Shown one piece after another: positions 39,288 to 47,531 of a stretch of DNA of 64,000 bases (its first letter is position 1; each line of letters starts with the position of its first letter). Position numbers and translations under genes: made by a program. The notes under the pieces are model-generated. The model did no database searches. It was given only the letters and a program-made list of their open reading frames with translations, and had not been told where the DNA came from. Origin of the DNA: VRUE01 sp963817905. Its GTDB lineage: Bacteria; Actinomycetota; Thermoleophilia; Solirubrobacterales; 70-9. Where the stretch lies: the NCBI GenBank assembly GCA_963817905.1, contig CAWFPS010000002.1:868001-932000 (forward strand), written 5' to 3'.

Positions 39288-40220
39288 TCAACCGATTCGG
39301 CGCAGCTCGACCTTGCGGGCCAGGTCTTCGATCACGGCCCGCGAGCCGCTGCCGAGGCCGGCGCGGAGGAAGTTGGCGGCACCGGCGGCGGCGCTGAGCC
39401 GCAGCGTCTCCTCCCAGCCCCGGCCGGCCGCCATGCAGGCCGCCAGCCCGCCCATCATCGAGTCCCCGCAGCCCTCGCGCGAGCCGCGCTCGAAGCGGGG
39501 CGGCACCAGCTCCCAGGCATCGTCGCCGCGCAGGACCATTGCCGGCTCCTCGGCGCGGGTGATGATGACGGCGCCGGCGCCCGCGTCGAGCAGCCGCTGC
39601 GCGGCGGCACGCGTCAGCTCGTTGGTGTCGACCGGACCCTCGACGTAGCTGGCCAGCTCCCAGTCGTTGATCTTGATCAGGTCCGGCCCACCCTCCAGGG
39701 CGCTTTCGAGCCGCGGTGGCGAGAGGTCGACGACGACCGGGGTCCCGTTCGCTTTCACGTCGGCGACCAGGTTGCCGTAGATCTCCAGCGGCAGTGCCTC
39801 GCCGGGGAAGGGGCCGCAGAGCGCCAAAACGCCGGAGTCCAGCGCGGCGGCGACGGTCGAGGAGAAGAGCTCGTCGATCTCGTGCCGGGAGGGCGGCATC
39901 GCGGCGGCCTGGGCGACCGGCACCCGCTCGCCGCTGCGGCGGTCGTGGATGTAGGTGCCGCTCGCCCCGGCGGTCTCGACCAGGCGCAGCTCGACCTCCA
40001 TCTGCTCCAGCACCGGCCGCAGCACGGCGCCACTCTCGCCACCGATGAAGCCGCAGAGCACCGGGCTGGCGCCCAGCTCCGCCGCCATCCGCGCCACCCA
40101 GACGCCCTGCCCGGCCGCGTGCATGTGGATGTCGTCGCCACCCTGGCTGGTCAGCGCCTCAACCGTGACCGAGAGCATCGGGTGCGGCCCGAACACCGTC
40201 ACTTTGCCGCCGCCGTCCAT
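39288..40220 (-). CDS. PfkB-family sugar kinase (phosphofructokinase-like)
   Basis: A 310-residue ribokinase-fold protein: N-terminal VTVFGPHPMLSVTVEALTSQ, AGQGVWVARMAAELGA (usual GGKGxN position, here GQGVW), GGESGAVL and the catalytic GCGDSMMGGLAACMA anion-hole motif near residue 253 (FERGSREGCGDS). Closest in layout to 1-phosphofructokinase and tagatose-6-phosphate kinase. The sugar substrate is not certain. ATG 40220 is preceded by TAGCCT with a 6-nt gap, a leaderless start, divergent from the DUF192 gene only 24 nt away. Confidence 0.85.
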   Translation of the reverse strand: MDGGGKVTVFGPHPMLSVTVEALTSQGGDDIHMHAAGQGVWVARMAAELGASPVLCGFIGGESGAVLRPVLEQMEVELRLVETAGASGTYIHDRRSGERVPVAQAAAMPPSRHEIDELFSSTVAAALDSGVLALCGPFPGEALPLEIYGNLVADVKANGTPVVVDLSPPRLESALEGGPDLIKINDWELASYVEGPVDTNELTRAAAQRLLDAGAGAVIITRAEEPAMVLRGDDAWELVPPRFERGSREGCGDSMMGGLAACMAAGRGWEETLRLSAAAGAANFLRAGLGSGSRAVIEDLARKVELRRIG

Positions 40221-40226
40221 CGCCAG

Positions 40227-40236
40227 AGGCTAGCTT
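40227..40236. promoter_or_regulatory. Overlapping divergent -10 hexamers
   Basis: On the minus strand TAGCCT (40232-40227) is 6 nt before ATG 40220. On the plus strand TAGCTT (40231-40236) is 8 nt before GTG 40245. The two hexamers share the central TA, so the polymerases would exclude one another. Confidence 0.5.
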
Positions 40237-40244
40237 GGCGAGGT

Positions 40245-40565
40245 GTGAAGGGAGGAAGACTTCGCGGTTTGCGGGTCGAGCCGGTGCTCGGCCGGGAGGT
40301 GGCGGTGGCCACCGGCCTTCGCGCGCGGCTGCTCGGCCTCGCCTTTCTCGATCGCGTCGACGCCGGTCCGGGCTTGCTGATCCCGCGCTGCTCGAGCGTC
40401 CACACCTTCGGCATGCGCTTCGATCTCGACCTCTACTTCCTCGACGAGAGCGGTTCGGTTCTCGACATTCGCCGGTCATTTCCGCCTCGAAGGTTCGCAA
40501 TTTGCGGGAAAGCGAGCGCGGTTTTGGAGATTCCTGCGGCGGGATCGGCAGCGCCGGGGCAATAA
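40245..40565 (+). CDS. DUF192 family protein, C-terminus altered
   Basis: A 106-residue protein with the DUF192 core: GLRARLLGLAFLDRV, IPRCSSVHTFGMRFDLDLYF, LDESGSVLDIRRSF and CGKASAVLEIPA. The function of the family is unsettled; members are small beta-barrel proteins, often exported. After VLEIPA the usual GAA-x-x-x-G-x-x-GD ending is replaced by AGSAAPGQ and a stop, exactly where the 98-bp repeat ends at 40537. The last residues are thus probably scrambled. GTG 40245 lies close behind the divergent PfkB start. Confidence 0.75.
   Translation: MKGGRLRGLRVEPVLGREVAVATGLRARLLGLAFLDRVDAGPGLLIPRCSSVHTFGMRFDLDLYFLDESGSVLDIRRSFPPRRFAICGKASAVLEIPAAGSAAPGQ
40440..40537 (+). repeat. 98-bp perfect direct repeat, copy 1
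   Basis: Identical to 42485-42582. Here it is the 3' half of the DUF192 gene (from LDESGSV to the LEIPA codons). Confidence 0.92.
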
Positions 40566-40566
40566 G

Positions 40567-40602
40567 AAAGCCCTTCGGGTGGCCATTGTCGGAGGGCTTT
40601 TC
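40567..40602 (+). terminator. Intrinsic terminator after the DUF192 gene
   Basis: AAAGCCCTTC (40567-40576) pairs with GGAGGGCTTT (40591-40600) with one wobble; a TTTTC run ends it. It directly follows the stop codon at 40565. Confidence 0.8.
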
Positions 40603-40765
40603 TCGAGCAAAACACCCGTCCTAGCCAGTTGCGGGTTCTGAGGTGCGCGCCATCCTTGGGAAGCCAAAGCCCTGACGGCGTTCGGGTCCATAGATTCACT
40701 CAAGTCAATTGGATACACGCGGCAGTTCGTTTACCCCCTAACCGCAAACGCGCGTAAGTCGAGAT

Positions 40766-40807
40766 GGCGCAGGGCTTGGCTTCGTCAGCCCCGCCAAGTC
40801 CTGCGCC
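40766..40807. terminator. Hairpin downstream of a 20-codon gene
   Basis: GGCGCAGGGCTTGGC (40766-40780) pairs with GCCAAGTCCTGCGCC (40793-40807), 14 of 15 positions. Read on the minus strand it begins 9 nt after the stop of the peptide gene at 40816. Confidence 0.6.
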
Positions 40808-40815
40808 CTTCTCCC

Positions 40816-40878
40816 TCAGCGGTGCTTGAGCGTCGAAAGCATCGGAACGGTTGTCGGACACGGCTTGATCGTCATCAT
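40816..40878 (-). CDS. Candidate 20-residue peptide gene
   Basis: ATG 40878 opens MMTIKPCPTTVPMLSTLK-H-R and a stop. It has AGAGGGGG 5 nt upstream, an AT-rich promoter-like region behind that (TAATATTCTTAAATAATC on the minus strand), and a hairpin just after its stop. A single cysteine and Pro/Thr-rich centre suggest a leader or signalling peptide rather than an enzyme. It is divergent from the ArsR-type regulator at 41055. The remainder of the gap 40603-41054 holds only promoters. Confidence 0.5.
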   Translation of the reverse strand: MMTIKPCPTTVPMLSTLKHR

Positions 40879-41054
40879 GCCTACCCCCTCTCTTTACTGA
40901 AGGAAACCTGATTATTTAAGAATATTAGAGCATTTAGGCCAAGCGGAGTGGCAGTGTCTCCAGAACCGCTACTTTGCTGTTCTAAACAATCGGTTCGTAC
41001 CGATCTAAGTCAGTTGCAATACCGAATACCGGCAAGAGAGGAGCGCTAGCAAAA

Positions 41055-41735
41055 ATGGCGTCGAAAGCGAAGGGCAAGAAGTCGAAGGCGAAGGTAGACC
41101 CGCTAGACCAAGTGCCGAGGCCGAAGGTCAAGAAGCGGGCCAAGCTAGAACCGGTTGAGGAACGCCTGATGAAGGCGCTCTCCCACCCGTTGCGCATCCA
41201 GATCCTGACGCTGGTCAACGAGCGCCCCTGGAGCCCCAACGAACTCTCCAAGGAACTCGAAGAGGGTCTCAGTCAAGTCAGCTACCACGTCAAAGTCCTC
41301 AGGGACTTCAAGTTGATCGAACTGACGAACACGGAGCCGAGGCGGGGCGCGGTCGAGCATTACTACAAAGCCGTGGAGCGAGCCTTCCTTCGGGAGAGGA
41401 TCGCAGACAAGCTGCCTGAAACGGCGCGCCTGATGCTTCGGGACCGGATTATCCAGGACGCTGACCAGGACATTCAGGAAGCCCTCGAAGCGGGCACCTT
41501 CTATGAGCGCAAAGACATTCACGCGGACTGGGCTCCGGTGGACCTGGACGAGAAGGCGTGCAAAGCCCTAAGCAAACGGGCCGACAAGTTCCTCGAGGAT
41601 GTGCTCAAAATTGCGGGCGCGGCAGCCACCCGGATCGCAGACGGTGCGGAGGCCACCCCGATGTCAATCGCATTGTTCGCCTTCGTGTCGGCTCGCGGCG
41701 TAGGGGGGTCCCAGGGGCCCTCGGAGGATGCTTGA
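41055..41735 (+). CDS. ArsR-type winged-helix regulator
   Basis: A 226-residue DNA-binding protein. A lysine-rich N-terminus (ASKAKGKKSKAKVDPLDQVP) precedes a winged helix at about 36-105: EERLMKALSHPLRIQILTLV, SPNELSKELEEGLSQVSYHV, KVLRDFKLIEL. The C-terminal 110 residues (helical, VERAFLRERIADKLPETARL) could form an effector or dimer domain. No cysteine metal site is seen. GC content is lower than the surroundings, as is that of its AT-rich promoter region. AGAGGAG precedes ATG 41055. It may control the divergent 20-residue peptide. Confidence 0.82.
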   Translation: MASKAKGKKSKAKVDPLDQVPRPKVKKRAKLEPVEERLMKALSHPLRIQILTLVNERPWSPNELSKELEEGLSQVSYHVKVLRDFKLIELTNTEPRRGAVEHYYKAVERAFLRERIADKLPETARLMLRDRIIQDADQDIQEALEAGTFYERKDIHADWAPVDLDEKACKALSKRADKFLEDVLKIAGAAATRIADGAEATPMSIALFAFVSARGVGGSQGPSEDA

Positions 41736-42076
41736 CGATTACTCAAAAGTTCCGGCGAGCCGGGCGGCGCTAATTGTTTACCCTCGCTGGGCGCCGAGTG
41801 CAGTCTGGGGAGTCAATCGTCGTCAGCGACGTCCTCGAGGCGCGCTAGGCGCGTTGTTTGGTTTGTTGGTTGGTTGTTTGTTTGCTCGATGGAGAGTGGA
41901 GGGTGGCGAATCGGCTTCGCAGTCGCCGCCCTCCACTCCTGAAACGCAAAAGCCCCTACCACCAGAAGGCGATGAGGGGCCTGTAACGGGAGTGGCCCTG
42001 GCGGACCGCACGCAATGAGGATAGGCGTCGGAGGCTCGAGAGCGCCCCCTCTCTGCCAACGTCAGGTGAGACGCCA
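41736..42076. other. Low-complexity gene-free stretch
   Basis: Contains GT-rich tracts (around 41853-41884, repeated TTGTTTG units). No gene or clear signal is recognised. It appears to be debris of the rearranged island. Confidence 0.5.
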
Positions 42077-42619
42077 ATGATCCGGGAATTACTGAACCCC
42101 GAGGGCGTGAATGAACACCTGATGTCGTTGATGGAGAGAAATGGAGCCGCCGACCGCGAAGCGCGATCAGGTAGGGGGCAAGGTCGGCCCGCTCCAGTTC
42201 GGCGCCCAGTGAGGTCCCCAGCGGTGATTGATATCCCGGGCGGCGAGCATTGCCCGTCGGTGCCGGTAGAAGGCGGCGCGCGAGGCGCTCGGGGCCGTGC
42301 CCTCCGCTGCCCTACCGCCGGGGTCCCATCTGTTGGCCGGACAGCTGCACCCGCCCCCAGGTGTCGCCGCGCCCGCGATCGGCCGCGCCGCCGCCCGGTT
42401 GAAATCGAGGTCAGCGGTGCCGAAGCGCCGCTCCGCGGCACCCCCTCGCGCGGGGCGAAGGTCGATATCGCCATCACCACCGAGCTCGACGAGAGCGGTT
42501 CGGTTCTCGACATTCGCCGGTCATTTCCGCCTCGAAGGTTCGCAATTTGCGGGAAAGCGAGCGCGGTTTTGGAGATTCCTGCCGGAGAGGGGGGAGAGAT
42601 TTCGCCGCCACGCCCTTAG
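42077..42619 (+). pseudogene. Chimeric remnant: CpaB-like fragment joined to DUF192 fragment
   Basis: From about 42250 to 42484 the DNA is a decayed copy of 44280-44513 of the CpaB-like gene (shared RRRPVEI-VSGAEA and GTPSRGAKVD blocks). At 42485 it switches, in frame, to the 98-bp DUF192 repeat. The result is an open frame whose C-terminus reads TPSRGAKVDIAITTE then LDESGSVLDIRRSF. Both donors are truncated here, and the first ~60 codons have no recognisable origin. No ribosome site. Most likely a dead recombination product. Confidence 0.7.
42485..42582 (+). repeat. 98-bp perfect direct repeat, copy 2
   Basis: Identical to 40440-40537. It is fused downstream of the CpaB-like remnant, with a short CGACG microhomology at the joint. 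Confidence 0.92.
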
Positions 42620-42626
42620 TGCGGCC

Positions 42627-43343
42627 ATGCTTCCCCAACGAAGAGACATCGCCAGCTTGGTCGTCTGCGAGGACGACCCGCCAACCCTCGAGCTGCTCCG
42701 CGACAACCTCGTCGCCGACCGCTTCGGCGTTTTGCCCGCCCCGAGTGCTGCCGACGCGTTGCGGCTCTGCCGCTTCAACCAGCCCGACCTGCTCCTGCTC
42801 GACCTGGCGCTCCCTGACGCCTCCGGCCTCGACGTGCTGCGCGAGATCCGTGCCGCCGACGGGGTGACCTCGCGCTTCGACCCGTGCCTGCCGGTGATCG
42901 TCCTGACCGGTCATGGCAGCGACGAGGACCGCGTCCGCGGCCTCGATTCCGGCGCCGACGACTTCCTCGTCAAGCCGCTCTTCTACCCCGAGCTGCGGGC
43001 GCGGATCGCCGCCGTGCTGCGGCGCGGCGCCAGGGCCGGGCGCCAGGGCCCCCTGCGGGCCGGCGAGATCGTCGTCGACGTGTCCCGGCGCAAGGCCTGG
43101 GTGGGCGAACGCGAGGTGCCGCTCTCCAACAAGGAGTTCGGGCTCCTGCGCGTGCTGGCTGGCGACCCTGCCCGGGTCTTCTCCAAGCGCGAGCTGCTGG
43201 AAGCCGTCTGGGGTTACCGCACGCCGGCCCGGACCAGGACCCTCGACTCGCATGCCAGCCGGCTGCGACGCAAACTCGATCCCGAGCACGGGCGCTTCGT
43301 CTGCAACTGCTGGGGATTCGGCTACCGCCTGATCGACGGATGA
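42627..43343 (+). CDS. OmpR/PhoB-type response regulator
   Basis: A 238-residue regulator: receiver domain at about 10-130 with acidic pair E18-D19-D20 (VVCEDDPPTLE), phospho-Asp in LLLLDLALPDASG, and K in DDFLVKPL; winged-helix trans_reg_C domain (VPLSNKEFGLLRVLAGDPAR; RTLDSHASRLRRKLDPE) at about 145-238. It overlaps the kinase gene by 4 nt and heads the Tad pilus block, so it probably controls pilus genes. Confidence 0.9.
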   Translation: MLPQRRDIASLVVCEDDPPTLELLRDNLVADRFGVLPAPSAADALRLCRFNQPDLLLLDLALPDASGLDVLREIRAADGVTSRFDPCLPVIVLTGHGSDEDRVRGLDSGADDFLVKPLFYPELRARIAAVLRRGARAGRQGPLRAGEIVVDVSRRKAWVGEREVPLSNKEFGLLRVLAGDPARVFSKRELLEAVWGYRTPARTRTLDSHASRLRRKLDPEHGRFVCNCWGFGYRLIDG

Positions 43344-44062
43344 GCGAGCTCACGCAACTGATAGCGGGCTGGCCGATGATGATCTCGATGGCGATGGCCG
43401 TCGCCGCCCAGACCCTGCGGGCGGGTCGGCGGCGCAGCGCTCTCAACCGCGCCCTGCACGAGCTGCGCCGGCCGCTGCAGGCCGTCGCCCTCGCCTCGGG
43501 ACCCAGCCTGGCCGGTGGCGGGGATGACGCGATCGAGCTTGCCGCCTCGGCGCTGGACCGCCTCGACCGCGAGATCAACGGTGGCCCACCGCTGCCGGTC
43601 TGGGGCATCGTCGACGGCGCCGTCCTGGTTCGCTCGGCCGTCTCCCGCTGGCAGGCCCGGGTGCGCTTCGCCGACGGCTCGCTGGCGCTGCGCTGGAACG
43701 CCGGCTCCGCCCAGGTTCGCGGTGACCGCCTCGCGCTCGGGCAGGCGCTCGACAACCTGATCGTCAACGCGATCGAGCACGGCGGGCCGACGATCGTCGT
43801 CGCGGCGCGCCTGCGCGAGGACCGCCTGCGGATCGCGGTGGTCGATTCCGGCCGGGCCGCCCGGCCGCGGGTACGGCGAAGCAGCCCCTCCCGGGTGGCG
43901 GCGCGGCTGAGCGGGCGCGAGCGCCGCGGCCACGGCCTCAGCGTGGTGCGCAAGGTCGCCGCCGATCACGGCGGGCGCTTTGCCCTGCGGCACTCGGGCG
44001 AGGGTTCGCTCGCGGTGATCGAGCTGCCGCTGGCCGAGCCCGAAGGGGCGCTGGCGGCGTGA
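43340..44062 (+). CDS. Sensor histidine kinase, compact
   Basis: A 240-residue kinase with one N-terminal hydrophobic segment (GWPMMISMAMAVAA), a HisKA-like helix (RALHELRRPLQAVALAS, H at position 36 as phospho-acceptor) and an HATPase_c domain with N-box QALDNLIVNAIEHGG, VVDSGR G1 box and RRGHGLSVVRKVAADHGGRF. There is no extracytoplasmic sensor domain. It partners the overlapping response regulator upstream and overlaps the next gene by 4 nt. Confidence 0.83.
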   Translation: MSELTQLIAGWPMMISMAMAVAAQTLRAGRRRSALNRALHELRRPLQAVALASGPSLAGGGDDAIELAASALDRLDREINGGPPLPVWGIVDGAVLVRSAVSRWQARVRFADGSLALRWNAGSAQVRGDRLALGQALDNLIVNAIEHGGPTIVVAARLREDRLRIAVVDSGRAARPRVRRSSPSRVAARLSGRERRGHGLSVVRKVAADHGGRFALRHSGEGSLAVIELPLAEPEGALAA

Positions 44063-44712
44063 GCCGGCGCGCCCGTGCGGTCGGCTTCCTGGCGCTGGCG
44101 CTGCTCGCCGCGGCGCTCGCCGCCGGGATCGCCAGCAGCTACGGCTCGCGCGTGGCGTTCGGCTACGGGCCGTTGCGCGATGTCGTGGTCGCCTCCGGCC
44201 GCCTGCGAGCGGGAAAGGCGCTGGGCCCGCGGGATGTGACCGGCTCCCTGCGGCGGCGCCGGGTCCCCGCCAGGTTCGTCCCCGCCGGAGCGCTCCGCGA
44301 CCCGCGCGAAGCGCTCGGACTCGCCCCCTCCACGGCGCTTCCGCCGGGGTCCTATCTCCTGGCCGGGCAGCTGCACCCGCCCTCGGACGCCGGCGCCGCG
44401 CCCGCGATCGGCCCGCGCCGCCGCCCGGTCGAAATTGCGGTCAGCGGTGCCGAAGCGCTGCTCGCCCACGGCACCCCCTCGCGCGGGGCGAAGGTCGACG
44501 TCGTCGTTACCACCGAGCCCGACGCCGGCGGGCCGGGGCGCACCTACATCGCGGCGGCAGCCGTCCCCCTGCTCGCGCTCGGGCCCGGCGCCGACGATCC
44601 CGGGCTCGGTGGAACCTCGGTCGCGACCCTGGCGCTGACCAAGCGGCAGGCCCTGCGCCTGATCGCTGCCGAAAGCTTCGCCCGCAAGCTGACCCTGCTG
44701 GCGGAGGGTTGA
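44059..44712 (+). CDS. Flp pilus assembly protein CpaB/RcpC-like (SAF domain)
   Basis: A 217-residue protein with an N-terminal membrane anchor (LALALLAAALAAGIASS), then a SAF domain (VVVASGRLRAGKALGPRDVT; RFVPAGALRDPREALGLAPS; LPPGSYLLAGQL) and an RcpC-like C-terminus (VEIAVSGAEALLAHGTPSRG; KVDVVVTT). In Tad systems CpaB links the inner-membrane machine to the outer layers. A decayed duplicate of its middle part lies at 42250-42484. Confidence 0.8.
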   Translation: MSRRARAVGFLALALLAAALAAGIASSYGSRVAFGYGPLRDVVVASGRLRAGKALGPRDVTGSLRRRRVPARFVPAGALRDPREALGLAPSTALPPGSYLLAGQLHPPSDAGAAPAIGPRRRPVEIAVSGAEALLAHGTPSRGAKVDVVVTTEPDAGGPGRTYIAAAAVPLLALGPGADDPGLGGTSVATLALTKRQALRLIAAESFARKLTLLAEG

Positions 44713-44716
44713 GCCG

Positions 44717-45859
44717 GTGGGGGCGAGAGAGCGCCACCTCGCCGAGCTTGCCGGCGAGCTCCGCCACCGCCTGATCGAGCGGCGGCGGGTCGAGGCGGCA
44801 TCCGGCCGCTCGCCGGCGGCCGACCTGCCCGACGAGGTGCGCGCCCTGGTCGGCGAGGACGCCGCCCTGCTCGGGGCCGAGGTCCGCGACGAGGTGGCCA
44901 GCCGGATCGTCCGCGACACGGTCGGGCTCGGTCCGCTCGAGCAGCTGCTCGCCGACCCGGCGGTCGAGGAGGTGATGGTCAACGGCGCGGAGGAGATCTA
45001 CGTCGAGCGGGCCGGGCGGATCGAGGCGGTCGATGTCCACTTCCCCGACGAAGAGGAGCTGCGCAACGCGATCGAGCGCATCCTCGCCCCGCTCGGCCGC
45101 CGGATCGACGAGCTGAGCCCGATGGTCGACGCCCGGCTCGCCGACGGCTCGCGCGTCAACGTGGTGATCCCGCCGCTCGCGGTCGACGGCCCGGCGCTCT
45201 CGATCCGGCGCTTCGGCGCCAGGCGGCCGGGCCCTGCCGAGCTGGTCGAGATGGGTACGCTCGGCGCGGCGCAGTGCGAGCTGCTGGGCGAGGCGGTCGG
45301 CGCCAGGCGCAGCATCGTGGTCAGCGGCGGCACCGGCTCGGGCAAGACGACGCTGCTCAACGCGCTCTCGAGCTTCGTCGGTGCCGGTGAGCGGATCGTG
45401 ACGATCGAGGACGCGGCGGAGCTGCGCCTCCAGCAGCGCCACGTGGTTCGGCTGGAGAGCCGGCCGGCCAGCGTCGAGGGTAGGGGCGAGGTGACGGTGC
45501 GGGACCTGCTGCGCAACGCGCTGCGGATGCGCCCCGACCGGATCGTGATCGGCGAGGTGCGCGGGCCCGAGGCGCTCGATCTGCTGACCGCGCTCAACAC
45601 CGGTCACGACGGAGCGCTCTCGACGGTCCACGCCAACTCGGCGGCCGACGCGCTCAGCCGGATCGAGACGCTGGCCCTGATGGCCGGGGTCGGCCTGCCG
45701 CACGAGGCGATCGCCGAGCAAGTGCAGCGCGGGATCGATCTGGTCGTCCACCTCGAGCGCCGCCCAGATGGTTCGCGGCGGGTCGCCGAGATCGCCGAGG
45801 TGGTTCGGGCGGCCGGCGCCACGGCGGTGCGCGGGCTCGATTGCGAGGAGGTGCGGTGA
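44717..45859 (+). CDS. cpaF: Tad/Flp pilus assembly ATPase CpaF (TadA)
   Basis: A 380-residue type II/IV secretion ATPase: N-terminal helical domain (DLPDEVRALVGEDAALLGAE; GPLEQLLADPAVEEVMVNGA), Walker A GGTGSGKTTLL, Asp box, Walker B-like MRPDRIVIGEVRGPEA and His box HDGALSTVHANSAADALSRI. It powers assembly of Flp-type pili from the cytoplasm. GTG 44717 has GGAGG upstream. CpaF is followed immediately by TadB and TadC platform genes. Confidence 0.93.
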   Translation: MGARERHLAELAGELRHRLIERRRVEAASGRSPAADLPDEVRALVGEDAALLGAEVRDEVASRIVRDTVGLGPLEQLLADPAVEEVMVNGAEEIYVERAGRIEAVDVHFPDEEELRNAIERILAPLGRRIDELSPMVDARLADGSRVNVVIPPLAVDGPALSIRRFGARRPGPAELVEMGTLGAAQCELLGEAVGARRSIVVSGGTGSGKTTLLNALSSFVGAGERIVTIEDAAELRLQQRHVVRLESRPASVEGRGEVTVRDLLRNALRMRPDRIVIGEVRGPEALDLLTALNTGHDGALSTVHANSAADALSRIETLALMAGVGLPHEAIAEQVQRGIDLVVHLERRPDGSRRVAEIAEVVRAAGATAVRGLDCEEVR

Positions 45860-46713
45860 GCGGAGCCTCCGCGCTCGTCGTTCCGGTCGCCGGGGCGGTG
45901 GCCGGTGGGATGGCGACGGTGGCCGCACGCGAGGCGGTGCTCGCCACCCCCGCCCTCGCCGCCTGGCTGCGCCGGGCGCTCGAGCCGCTGGGCCGGGCCG
46001 GCCGCGAGGGCTACTCGCCCTCCACGCCGGAGCGGCGCCGGCTCGCCGCGCTGGGCACGGTGGCCGCCGTCGCCGGCGGCTGGTTCCTCGGCGGCGTCCC
46101 GCTCGCGTTGCCGCTCGCGGTGGTCGGCCCGGCCCTGGTCGCTTGGGTGATCGGGGCGCGCCGCGGGCGCTACCGTCGCGCGGTCGAGCGCTCGCTGCCC
46201 GACGTGGCGCTCGCCGTCGCCGACTCGCTCAGCGCCGGGCGCTCGCTGCGCACCTCGCTCCCCGCCTCGGCGGCCTCGCTGGACGGCCCGGCCGCGGTCG
46301 AGCTGGCACGCCTCGGGGCAGAGCTGGACCTCGGCGCCGCGACCGCGGAGGCCGTCGGCGCCTGGCGCTGGCGGATGCGCTCGGCCAGGGTCGACGCTCT
46401 CGCCGCCGCCCTGCTCAGCCAGCGGCTCGCCGGCGGCGACCTGGCCGGGCTGCTGCGCCGCTTCGCCGAGGGCGCGGCCGAGCGGGACCGGGTTGCCGAG
46501 GACGCCAAGGCGGCGACCGCGCAGGCGCGCTTCACCGGGCTGCTGGTGGTCGCGATGCCGAGTGGCGGCGCCGTCTTCGCCGAGCTGCTGCAACCCGGGT
46601 TCCTCGTCAAGCTGATCGGCTCGCCCGGCCCGGCCCTGCTGCTCGCCCTGGCCGCGCTGTTGCAACTCGCCGGTTTCGTCGCGATCCGCCGCCTCTCGCG
46701 GGTGGCGCAGTGA
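45856..46713 (+). CDS. tadB: Tad pilus platform protein TadB
   Basis: A 285-residue membrane protein of the T2SSF family: three or four spans (about 6-25, 75-100, 235-285) and a cytoplasmic helical bundle with RAVERSLPDVALAVADSLSA, GRSLRTSLPASAASL and AERDRVAEDAKAATAQARFT. Forms the inner-membrane platform with TadC above the CpaF ATPase. GTG 45856 overlaps the cpaF stop by 4 nt. Confidence 0.87.
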   Translation: MSGASALVVPVAGAVAGGMATVAAREAVLATPALAAWLRRALEPLGRAGREGYSPSTPERRRLAALGTVAAVAGGWFLGGVPLALPLAVVGPALVAWVIGARRGRYRRAVERSLPDVALAVADSLSAGRSLRTSLPASAASLDGPAAVELARLGAELDLGAATAEAVGAWRWRMRSARVDALAAALLSQRLAGGDLAGLLRRFAEGAAERDRVAEDAKAATAQARFTGLLVVAMPSGGAVFAELLQPGFLVKLIGSPGPALLLALAALLQLAGFVAIRRLSRVAQ

Positions 46714-47531
46714 GCCTCGCCGGGGCATTGGCGGCGCTCGCCGTCCTGCTGGCGGTGGCGGCGATGCGCGAGCTCTCCGCCGCCGGATCGGCCGGCGGCG
46801 GCCTGCAACTGCGCCTCCGCGACGGTGGCCAGGCGGCCCGGGCCGCGCTCCGTCTCGGCCTGCCCGAGCGGATCGCCAGGTCGGGGCTGGAGGGGCGTCT
46901 CTCGCTGGCGACCGTTCTGCTCGGCAAGTCGGCCGGGGCCGCCGCCGGTGGACTCGCTGCTCTCGCCGTGGCGCCGGCGGCGCCCGGCCGCATCTCCCTG
47001 CTGGTCGCCGCCGGCCTGCCCGCGGCTGGCTTTCTCGTTCCCGACGCACTGCTCGAGCGGCGGGCGCGGCTGCGCCGCCGTCGCCTGCTCGGCGCCCTGC
47101 CCGACGCCTGCGACCTGCTCGCCGTCGGTGCGGCGGCCGGCCGCGGCACCGCGGCCGGGCTCGCCGAGATAGCCGGCGCCGGGGGCGGGCCGCTGGCGGA
47201 CGAGCTGCGGATGACCGTCGCCGAGCTTGCCTGCGGGCGGCCGCTGCCGGCGGCATTGCGCTCCCTCCGCGACCGCGTCCCCGGCGGGGAGGTCGCCACC
47301 CTCTGCGCGGCGATCGAGCGCTCGCGGCGCTACGGCTCGCCGCTCGCCGAGCAGCTGCGCCGCCAGTCCACCGCCCTGCGCCGTGACCAGCGCCGCGCGG
47401 TCGAGGAGCGTGCCGCCCGCGCCGCCCCGAAGATCCAGCTCGTCGTCGCCCTCGTCCTCGTCCCCTCGGTCCTGCTGACGATCGCGGCGGCCCTGATCGC
47501 CAACGCCGACGTCCTGCTCAGCGGCTTCTAG
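46710..47531 (+). CDS. tadC: Tad pilus platform protein TadC
   Basis: A 273-residue T2SSF-family membrane protein with LLGALPDACDLLAVGAAAGR, GTAAGLAEIAG, LRRQSTALRRDQRRAVEERA and a C-terminal span pair (KIQLVVALVLVPSVLLTIAA). It completes the platform. GTG 46710 overlaps tadB by 4 nt. No pilin, TadZ or TadE/F gene follows: the next gene is on the other strand, so the structural genes must be elsewhere. Confidence 0.86.
   Translation: MSLAGALAALAVLLAVAAMRELSAAGSAGGGLQLRLRDGGQAARAALRLGLPERIARSGLEGRLSLATVLLGKSAGAAAGGLAALAVAPAAPGRISLLVAAGLPAAGFLVPDALLERRARLRRRRLLGALPDACDLLAVGAAAGRGTAAGLAEIAGAGGGPLADELRMTVAELACGRPLPAALRSLRDRVPGGEVATLCAAIERSRRYGSPLAEQLRRQSTALRRDQRRAVEERAARAAPKIQLVVALVLVPSVLLTIAAALIANADVLLSGF

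Noticed and set aside
41853..41884. TTGTTTG-type tract as a regulatory repeat
   Set aside because: Irregular low-complexity sequence without a defined unit or position relative to a gene.
40440..42582. Direct repeats as a CRISPR or phage attachment site
   Set aside because: Only two 98-bp copies lying in protein-coding sequence, with no integrase, spacers or tRNA nearby.
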